Shown: positions 20,011-27,380 of the stretch, piece by piece
How the letters are laid out: each line of letters starts with the position of its first letter
Position numbering within the stretch: position 1 is the first letter of the stretch
Source of the DNA: Gemmatimonadota bacterium
Lineage (GTDB): Bacteria; Gemmatimonadota; Gemmatimonadetes; Longimicrobiales; Gaopeijiaceae
NCBI GenBank assembly: GCA_028874995.1
Contig: JAPPGM010000128.1
Location: 1-64,000, forward strand
Reading direction: 5' to 3'
DNA: 64,000 nucleotides
Program-made: the position numbers and the translations under genes
The notes under the pieces: model-generated
Told to the model about the DNA's origin: nothing
Database searches by the model: none
Seen by the model: the letters and a program-made list of their open reading frames with translations, nothing else

Positions 20011-20028
20011 TGTACACTACAGTTTACC
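20011..20028. promoter_or_regulatory. Candidate operator dyad B: TGTACAC-TACA-GTTTACC
   Basis: Same architecture as dyad A, start-to-start distance 21 bp; its reverse complement GGTAAACtgtaGTGTACA resembles 14001-14018. Confidence 0.45.
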
Positions 20029-20100
20029 AGTGCCCGAACAGATTAACTCGGGCGCCACCCCTGCAAGCCTGACCGGCCCCCCTCGCCCCCGCCGCCCCTC

Positions 20101-21258
20101 GTGAAGATCCTCCACACCGCGGACTGGCACGTCGGCCGAACCCTGCGCGGCCGCAGCCGCGCCGACGAACACAGGGAGGTCCTCGACGAGATCGTGGCCA
20201 TCGCGGAGAACCGCGCGGTCGATCTCGTCCTCGTCGCCGGCGACCAGTTCGACCGCGCGGTGCCCACCCCTGAATCCGAGCGGATCGTCTATGACGCGCT
20301 GCTGCGCCTGGCCCGGACCGGGGCCCAGGTCGTGGTCATCGCCGGCAATCACGACAACCCCCGCCGCCTGACCGCCGTTCGCCCCCTGCTCAAGCTGGCA
20401 AACATCAACGCGGCCTCATCGGTCGCACCGCCCGACCAGGGCGGCCTGCTTCACCTCGCCACCCGCTCCGGCGAGACCGCCCGTATCGCGCTCTTCCCCT
20501 TCCAATCGAAGCGTGGAATCGTCAAGGCCGAGGCGCTGATGACCGGGGACCCCGACGACCACCAGAAGGAGTACGCCGACCGCTGCCGCAGGATCGCAGA
20601 CGCGCTCTGCGCCGACTTCACGGCCAACACCGTCAACGTGGTCGTAGCCCACCTGACGGTCGTGGGTGCGGCCACCGGGGGCGGCGAGCGCACCGCCCAC
20701 GTCTTCGACTACTACGTTCCCGCCGACATGTTTCCCGTGGCCGCACACTACGTCGCCCTCGGGCACATCCACAGACCCCAGAGGATCCCGGGGCGCTGCC
20801 CGATCTGGTACGCCGGGTCGCCCTTCGCCCTGGATTTCGAGGAGACCCACGGCGAGCACCGCGTTCTGCTCATTGAGGCGGAGGCCGGCAAACCGGCGCA
20901 CATCGAGCAGGTTCCACTGAAGTCGGGGCGTGCGCTCACCACCATCCGTGGCGGCAGTCTCCAACTGGAGCAATTGGCGGGCACGACCGGGGACGACTTC
21001 CTGCGCGTCATAGTGGAGGAGGCGCCCACACCGGGCCTGGCGGAGCAGGTGCGGGACATGTTCCCCAACGCGGTCGACGTCATCGTGGCCCGGCCGGGCG
21101 AAACCGGCCCTGAGCGCAAGGCGATCGACCCGGGCGAGCTGCGGGATCCGCGCAACCAGTTCCAGCGGTACCTGAAAGAGCGCGGCATCGAGAGCGACGA
21201 GCTGGTGAGGCTCTTCGGCGAGCTGCTGGAGGACGAGTATGCGTCCCCTTCGGCTTGA
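20101..21258 (+). CDS. Mre11/SbcD-family DNA repair exonuclease
   Basis: GTG start; MKILHTADWHVGRTL, LVAGDQFDRAVPTPE, VIAGNHDNPRRL, YVALGHIHRPQ calcineurin-like phosphoesterase motifs. Confidence 0.95.
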   Translation: MKILHTADWHVGRTLRGRSRADEHREVLDEIVAIAENRAVDLVLVAGDQFDRAVPTPESERIVYDALLRLARTGAQVVVIAGNHDNPRRLTAVRPLLKLANINAASSVAPPDQGGLLHLATRSGETARIALFPFQSKRGIVKAEALMTGDPDDHQKEYADRCRRIADALCADFTANTVNVVVAHLTVVGAATGGGERTAHVFDYYVPADMFPVAAHYVALGHIHRPQRIPGRCPIWYAGSPFALDFEETHGEHRVLLIEAEAGKPAHIEQVPLKSGRALTTIRGGSLQLEQLAGTTGDDFLRVIVEEAPTPGLAEQVRDMFPNAVDVIVARPGETGPERKAIDPGELRDPRNQFQRYLKERGIESDELVRLFGELLEDEYASPSA

Positions 21259-24019
21259 GCTGGAGGGCTTCACCTCCTACCGCGAGCCCACGGTCGTGGA
21301 CTTCGCCGATACCGACCTGCTGGTCTTCACCGGCGCCACCGGATCGGGCAAGTCCAGCCTCATCGACGCGATGATCTTCGCGCTCTATGGATCGGTCCCG
21401 CGGTACGACCACGTCAGCCTGATCGCACCCGTCATCAGCCAGGGGAAGGTCCGCGCCCGGGTGCGGCTCGACTTCGAGGCGCGGGGAAGGCGGTACACGG
21501 CGGTCAGGGTAGTCCAGCGCACCACGACAGGCGCCACCACCCGCGAGGCCCGCCTCGAGGAACACGTCATCGGCCACCCGGTCAGGACAATCGCGGCCAC
21601 CGAAACGGATCTCTCGGCGAGCGTTCAGAACGACGTGATCGGCCTCGGCCTCGATCATTTCACCAAGTGCGTCGTGCTTCCCCAGGGCGAATTCGCCGCC
21701 TTCCTGCGCGCGAAGCCCGCCGAGCGCAAGCAGTTGCTGGAACGTCTGCTCGGGCTGGGACTCTACGAACGGTTGCGGAAGGCCGCGAACCTGCGGTGGA
21801 AGCTCGAGGAAGGCCGGGCCGACAATCTGCAATGGCAGCTGGACTCGGCGCTCGCGCACGCGACCCTGGAAGCCGTCGGCGCCGCCGAGGCCCGGGTCGA
21901 GGTGCTGGACCGGCTCCGGCGACGCGTTGACGAGGTCTCAACGCAACTGAACGAACTCGACTCGAAGATCCGGGCCGCCGCCGATCGATGGACAAAGGCG
22001 GCATTGCAGTCGGAGCGTCTGGCGGAGGTCCGCGTGCCGGACGGAACGGCCGAGCTGGCGACCCGCCATCGTGAAGCCGAGCAGGATCTCCAGCAATCCA
22101 CCGAGGCGTGGACGGCCGCCTCCGAGCACTTGCGCGGCGCCCGTTCGGCGCGGGAGGAACTCCCCGAGAAGGCGGCCATCGAGAAGGTCGTTGAGCAGCG
22201 CGACCAACTCGCGCACCGGGAAACGCGGATCGCGCAGATCCGGTGCGACCTCGAGGTGACGACGGCGACCGTGGCGGAGGCCATCCGGGTGGAGAAGGCC
22301 CTTCGGGACGAGTTCGCGCGGGCCAGGCAGCGTCTGAAGGAGCTGCCCGAAAGGTCGGAACTGGAGAACATTGCCCAGAGGCACGAGCAACTCCGGCAGC
22401 TTGAGGGCGACTTGGAGCGCACGCGCCTCGAACTGGCCCAGGCCGAGCAGGCATACGACACGGCCGCGCAGGGAAAGACCGAAGCGGACCGGATTCTGGA
22501 AGCCGCCACGGATGCTCTGGAAGCGCTCCGCACCGCCCACAGCGCCGCCGACATGGCCCACCATCTTCAGAAGGGCGAACCCTGCCCCGTCTGTCTCCAG
22601 GCCGTCGCCCGGCTACCCGACCATGACGCTCCCGCCGACCTGGACGCGGCCCGCAGGCGATGCCACGCGGCACAGGAGTCCTGCAGCGGGGCCATCGCCG
22701 AACGGGACCGTTGCGTCTCGGCGCGCACCGCCCGCGCCACCGCGCTGGAACTGCAGAAGCAATCCACACAGTCGCTTCGGCAGTCCCTGGCGGATGCTCC
22801 GGCCCAACCGGCGATCACCACCATGATGGCCGAGATCGCCCGGACGGATGCACAGATCCGCCTGCTCGAAAACCGCCTGAACGACGCGGCCGGCGAGCGC
22901 ACCGCCCGGGAACGCGATGCGCACCACGCCACCGCGGCGCTGGAAGAGCAGGAGAAGTCCGTCGCGACCCTCCGCGACCACCTGGCTACGGCCCCTTCTC
23001 CAGAGGAGACGGCCGCACTGCTGGACAAGATCCGCGCGGCCGACGAGTCGGTGCTTCAGGCCCGAACCGGGGAGGCGTCCTCCCGGCGGGCGCACGACAC
23101 CGCCGCGGAGGCGCACCAGCGCTGGAAGTCGCGGCTCGGCGGCGCCTGGAGCGAATACCACGCCGCACGCGATTCAGTCGCCGAAATGAGTCCGCCGCCC
23201 TTCGCGGACGGAGACCTGGCCGGCTCCTGGGACGCCCTGTTCCAATGGGCCCGCCGCACCCGCGCGGCCACGAAAGCCGTCGTTTCCCAGGCCGACGCCG
23301 ATCGCACCGCCGCATCCCGCGAGAAGGACCGCCTCGATGCGCAGATCCGGCAACGTTGCGCAACCGACGGCATCACGCTCGACCCGGACGAAGCCCCCGC
23401 GCAGAAGGTCTCGGAAGGCCTGGGTGCCGCCCGCAAGGAACTCGACCATCTCCGTGCCACCTCCGAGAAGAGACGGCGCGTCGAGGCGGAAGCCCGCGAG
23501 ACCCGTGTGCGAACCCTCATCGCCAGAGACCTGGGCAGCCATCTCGGCGCAAAGAAGTTCGGCGCCTGGATGCAGAACCAGATCCTCACCTGGCTCGTCG
23601 AAGGCGCCACTGCGCGGCTGCACGAGCTGTCCAGCGGCCAGTACTCGCTCGATCTTTCCGACCGCAACGAATTCCTGGTCATCGACCACCGCAACGCCGA
23701 CGAACCCCGCCTGGCCAAGACCCTCTCCGGCGGCGAGACGTTCCTCGCCTCGCTGGCCCTCGCGCTGTCGCTGGCCGAGCAGGTTGCCAATCTCGCCGCC
23801 CACGGTAGCGCGAAGCTGGAAGCCCTCTTCCTCGACGAAGGCTTCGGAACCCTCGATTCGGAGACGCTCGACGTCGTGGCGGCCACCATCGAACAGCTGG
23901 GCACCGAGCGCATGGTGGGGCTCGTGACCCACGTTCCCGAACTGGCCGGCCGCATTCCGGTCCAGTACCGGGTCACGAAGGTGGGTAACTCGTCTTCGGT
24001 CGAACGCGTGGAGACGTGA
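21239..24019 (+). CDS. Rad50/SbcC-family SMC ATPase
   Basis: GATGSGKSSLIDAMIFALYG Walker A, GEFAAFLRAKPAERKQLLERLLGLGLYERLR, CPVC zinc hook at 22583-22594, LSGGETFLASLALALSLAEQV signature, LFLDEGFGTLD Walker B. Confidence 0.97.
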   Translation: MRPLRLELEGFTSYREPTVVDFADTDLLVFTGATGSGKSSLIDAMIFALYGSVPRYDHVSLIAPVISQGKVRARVRLDFEARGRRYTAVRVVQRTTTGATTREARLEEHVIGHPVRTIAATETDLSASVQNDVIGLGLDHFTKCVVLPQGEFAAFLRAKPAERKQLLERLLGLGLYERLRKAANLRWKLEEGRADNLQWQLDSALAHATLEAVGAAEARVEVLDRLRRRVDEVSTQLNELDSKIRAAADRWTKAALQSERLAEVRVPDGTAELATRHREAEQDLQQSTEAWTAASEHLRGARSAREELPEKAAIEKVVEQRDQLAHRETRIAQIRCDLEVTTATVAEAIRVEKALRDEFARARQRLKELPERSELENIAQRHEQLRQLEGDLERTRLELAQAEQAYDTAAQGKTEADRILEAATDALEALRTAHSAADMAHHLQKGEPCPVCLQAVARLPDHDAPADLDAARRRCHAAQESCSGAIAERDRCVSARTARATALELQKQSTQSLRQSLADAPAQPAITTMMAEIARTDAQIRLLENRLNDAAGERTARERDAHHATAALEEQEKSVATLRDHLATAPSPEETAALLDKIRAADESVLQARTGEASSRRAHDTAAEAHQRWKSRLGGAWSEYHAARDSVAEMSPPPFADGDLAGSWDALFQWARRTRAATKAVVSQADADRTAASREKDRLDAQIRQRCATDGITLDPDEAPAQKVSEGLGAARKELDHLRATSEKRRRVEAEARETRVRTLIARDLGSHLGAKKFGAWMQNQILTWLVEGATARLHELSSGQYSLDLSDRNEFLVIDHRNADEPRLAKTLSGGETFLASLALALSLAEQVANLAAHGSAKLEALFLDEGFGTLDSETLDVVAATIEQLGTERMVGLVTHVPELAGRIPVQYRVTKVGNSSSVERVET

Positions 24020-24020
24020 A

Positions 24021-25034
24021 GTGAGCGAGGGCGGGAAACGCGTCGATTCCCTGTCGATCGAGGGGTGGTCCCCCGAATTCGGCTCCCCCGTCGAAACGGA
24101 CAGGGACGAGGTCCCCGCCGCGCAGGTCGACGCCGGGGCGGAGCTTCCCCCGGCGGAATGGCGTCCCCTGGGCGCGGCCGGCGCAATGAAACCGGCCAGG
24201 GTGTACTTCGTCGACGGGGTACGCCGGATCGAGGCGCGCGTGTGGATGAGCCATGGAGGCGAGCCGAGTCTTGGGATCTGCGCGTCCTACGGGGCGGGCG
24301 TGGTCCGTTGCGGCCGCAGGGCGGAGATCGTGGCGGCCCGCGTGCGGCGCGCCTTCTTCGGCAGGGCCGGCGTGCCCGACCTCGTGACCCGGGCGGGCAC
24401 GTTCACCGCATGCCCGGTCGCGGACGACGACATCCGGCAGCTGGTGAACGGGCTGCAGGAACGCATGGGACAACTCGAGATCGAGGTGGCGGAGACCGCG
24501 CTGCCCTCCGCGTCGCGATCGTCCCGCGACGGTGCGCTGATGGTGGTGGACGGTCCACTACGCGGCCGCCAGCGCATCGCCGGCGCGACCGGCTACGTCA
24601 AGAGCCATCGAGTCCAGTACCTGTCCGGCGAGCCGCGCGCGACCGTCGCCCGCCTCGCTCCGGGGCAGCGCACTCCCGTCTTTCTCATCCAGACCACCTG
24701 GACCCGCTACTCGTGGTACCTGCGCCTCACCCGGGCCGAGGGTCATCCCTGGGCCGGCATCGTGCGGTGCGAAGCGTGGCACGACACGGGGCTGGGGGAG
24801 GTGAAGAGATTGGCGGATGCCACGGCCGCCGTCCTCCCGCGATTCGCCTCGGAACCCCACAAGGACGACCGCGCCCCCCAGAACCTCTACCCGATTGGGG
24901 GCCTGGAACGCGAGCTGAGGCGCCGGCTTGGCGACACCGGGATGGTCTACCGCGCTCTCCGGCGCGCGGCGGGCGACTACCGACCGCGGCACGGATCCCC
25001 TACTGGCCCCGGTACCGCCGCAGTCCCACCTTGA
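24021..25034 (+). CDS. NurA-like nuclease domain protein
   Basis: VYFVDGVRRIEARV and LMVVDGPLRG acidic motifs, GYVKSHRVQYL, RAPQNLYPIGGLERELRRRLGD C-terminal motif; position at end of herA-mre11-rad50 run. Confidence 0.72.
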   Translation: MSEGGKRVDSLSIEGWSPEFGSPVETDRDEVPAAQVDAGAELPPAEWRPLGAAGAMKPARVYFVDGVRRIEARVWMSHGGEPSLGICASYGAGVVRCGRRAEIVAARVRRAFFGRAGVPDLVTRAGTFTACPVADDDIRQLVNGLQERMGQLEIEVAETALPSASRSSRDGALMVVDGPLRGRQRIAGATGYVKSHRVQYLSGEPRATVARLAPGQRTPVFLIQTTWTRYSWYLRLTRAEGHPWAGIVRCEAWHDTGLGEVKRLADATAAVLPRFASEPHKDDRAPQNLYPIGGLERELRRRLGDTGMVYRALRRAAGDYRPRHGSPTGPGTAAVPP

Positions 25035-25127
25035 ACCGGGAGACCCCACGCGGCCCGAGACCCCTCACGGTGGCCTCGCAAGACCGCGCCGGACTCTTGC
25101 CCGACCCAACGCAGCCGGAGGTGTCCG

Positions 25128-25805
25128 ATGTCGTCAAGCTCCCCTCTCACCGCGCCGGACTCTGGTCCCGCCACGCGTAGCCGGTGGGCCTGGATGACCT
25201 GCCAACCCCCGTTCACCGCGCGATCCGCCCTGCTCTTCACCGTGACGTCGGCAATCCTCGCCGCCACCCCGCCGGAAGCTGCCGCCCAGCGCAAGTTCGC
25301 CACCATCGATTCCCTGCGGCACATCCAGTCGGTCGAGCCGCGCACGGGACCCCCCGGCACCGTCGTCAAGGTGTACACCGAAAACCTTCCCCTGCAGGCC
25401 AGGATCCACGTGGGTGTGGGCGCCATGCGTGCCGGCTTCGAAGCTCTGGCCGAGGGCACCCAGGACATCTGGGGCGAAGTATCGGCGACCGTACGAATCC
25501 CCGCCTACGCGACCTGGGAGCGTCCGGTCGTCTTCATCGTCTTCAACGGCAACTTCAGCCCGATCGGGATTTCCGACCCCTTCCACGTCACGAATGAGGA
25601 GGGCCTGGTGCGGCGCGCCGGACGCATTACCGACGAAGGCCTCGGCTGCGTCACGCTGCGCGACGGCGATCAGTACATGTACGCGCTCGCAGGAGACCTG
25701 GGTGACCTGAAGCCCGGCGACGAGGTGGTGGTGGAGGGGACCGTTACGGTGGACGGGCCCTGCGATGGAGCCGACCAGATCGCGGTGGTGAACCTGAAGC
25801 GCTAG
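25128..25805 (+). CDS. Secreted protein of unknown function, possible IPT/TIG-like N-terminal and OB-like C-terminal regions
   Basis: Signal-like segment; SVEPRTGPPGTVVKVYTENLP; LKPGDEVVVEGTVTVDGPCDGADQIAVVNLKR. Confidence 0.6.
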   Translation: MSSSSPLTAPDSGPATRSRWAWMTCQPPFTARSALLFTVTSAILAATPPEAAAQRKFATIDSLRHIQSVEPRTGPPGTVVKVYTENLPLQARIHVGVGAMRAGFEALAEGTQDIWGEVSATVRIPAYATWERPVVFIVFNGNFSPIGISDPFHVTNEEGLVRRAGRITDEGLGCVTLRDGDQYMYALAGDLGDLKPGDEVVVEGTVTVDGPCDGADQIAVVNLKR

Positions 25806-26965
25806 TACCCCGCGGGCTCCAGCCGCACGATCGGCGTCTTGTCGCCGCCCCGGGCCGAGAGCGCCACGTAGATGTAGCCGTCGGGCCCCTGCCGCACGTC
25901 CCGCACCCGGCCCATCCCGCGCAGGATGGTTTCGCTCGCCACGACCTCACCGTCCTCGATGACCAGGCGGTCGACCTGCCGACCCGAGAGCCCTCCCGCA
26001 AAGAGGTTGCCCCGCCACTCGGGGAACTTGTCGCCGGTGTAGAAGGCCAGTCCGGACACGCCGATGGAGGGCACCCAGATGTGGACCGGCTGCTCCATCC
26101 CCTCGGCGTGGGTCGAAGGGTGGATCGCGGTGCCGGAACGGTAGTTGACCCCGTAGCCGATCACCGGCCAGCCGTAGTTGGCGCCGGCCGTCGAGACGTT
26201 GACCTCGTCCCCTCCCTGTGGACCGTGCTCGGTGAGCCACACCGCTCCCGTCCCGGGGTGGATCGCCAGGCCCTGCGGGTTGCGGTGGCCGTAGCTCCAG
26301 ATCTCAGGGCGCGCGCCCTCCCGGCCCGCGAACGGGTTGTCGCCGGGTACGCTGCCGTCATCGTTCAGCCGCACGATCACGCCGTGATGGTTGGAGAGGT
26401 CCTGGGCCGGATGCGCGGCGAGATCGCCGGTCGGGCTTGCCATGCGATCGCCCACCGAGAGGTAGAGGTAGCCGTCGGCGTCGAATGCCAGTCTGCACCC
26501 GTAGTGCCCCCCGCCCCGGGACACGGCCTCGAAGATCTCGTCCACGAGTGTAAAACGATCGTTCTCGAAGGTGCCCCGGATGACCGCCGTCGTGCCTCCC
26601 CGGCCAAGATCCTCCCTGGGCTTCGAGTAGCTGATGTATATCATTCGATTCGACGCGAAGCCGGGGTGCGGGACGACGTCCATCAGCCCGCCCTGGCCGC
26701 GGGCCACGACTTCGGGTATGCCCGGAACGGGGTCCGGCAGGAGCCTGCCGTCGCGCACGATCCGCAGCCTGCCGGCGCGTTCGGTCACCAGGATATCGCC
26801 TCCCGGAAGGAACGCAATCGACCAGGGAACCTCGAATCCCTCCGCCACGGGGACCACTCGGAAGTCGTGGAAGGCCGTGCGATGAAGGTCGGATTGGGCC
26901 GAAACGGGGGACCAGATGGAGGCCAGAAGTCCACCGGAGAGGAAAAGCGACGCTGCACGGGTCAT
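25802..26965 (-). CDS. PQQ-dependent sugar dehydrogenase (glucose/sorbosone dehydrogenase family)
   Basis: GFEVPWSIAFLPGGDILVTERAGRLRIV, GGGHYGCRLAFDADGYLYLSVGDR, YGHRNPQGLAIHPGTGAVWLTEHGPQGGDEVN. Confidence 0.93.
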   Translation of the reverse strand: MTRAASLFLSGGLLASIWSPVSAQSDLHRTAFHDFRVVPVAEGFEVPWSIAFLPGGDILVTERAGRLRIVRDGRLLPDPVPGIPEVVARGQGGLMDVVPHPGFASNRMIYISYSKPREDLGRGGTTAVIRGTFENDRFTLVDEIFEAVSRGGGHYGCRLAFDADGYLYLSVGDRMASPTGDLAAHPAQDLSNHHGVIVRLNDDGSVPGDNPFAGREGARPEIWSYGHRNPQGLAIHPGTGAVWLTEHGPQGGDEVNVSTAGANYGWPVIGYGVNYRSGTAIHPSTHAEGMEQPVHIWVPSIGVSGLAFYTGDKFPEWRGNLFAGGLSGRQVDRLVIEDGEVVASETILRGMGRVRDVRQGPDGYIYVALSARGGDKTPIVRLEPAGY

Positions 26966-27380
26966 GAATCTTGCCTTTGGGAGCTGACTGGATTTGGTGC
27001 GACTGAACGGAATGGATACCGCCATTTCGACCGTGAGGCCAGCCCCGGTGTCGGTCCTCCGCTTCCTCCAACGGCGAACCACAAGACTCGTAAAGTACTA
27101 TACAGCAACATCTTACCTACTCACATCCACACTTGATCCCTTCCGCTGGACGGCCCGGAGCGGCCACGGTCGGGACGCCCCGATCCGCACCGGCGGCTTG
27201 ATTCCTCCAGTCTACCGCAGGTGGGCCGCCGCGTCCCGGCACGGGTTTTCGGCCGCCGCCTGCGGGTCCGCGTTTGCGTTTTGCGAGACCGCAACGTATT
27301 GTGTGAGCGTCGGCAATGCCGTCCGAAGGAGTCGGCGGTCGACAGCGTGGACACATTCACCTCTTGAAAGGAGATGTCCA

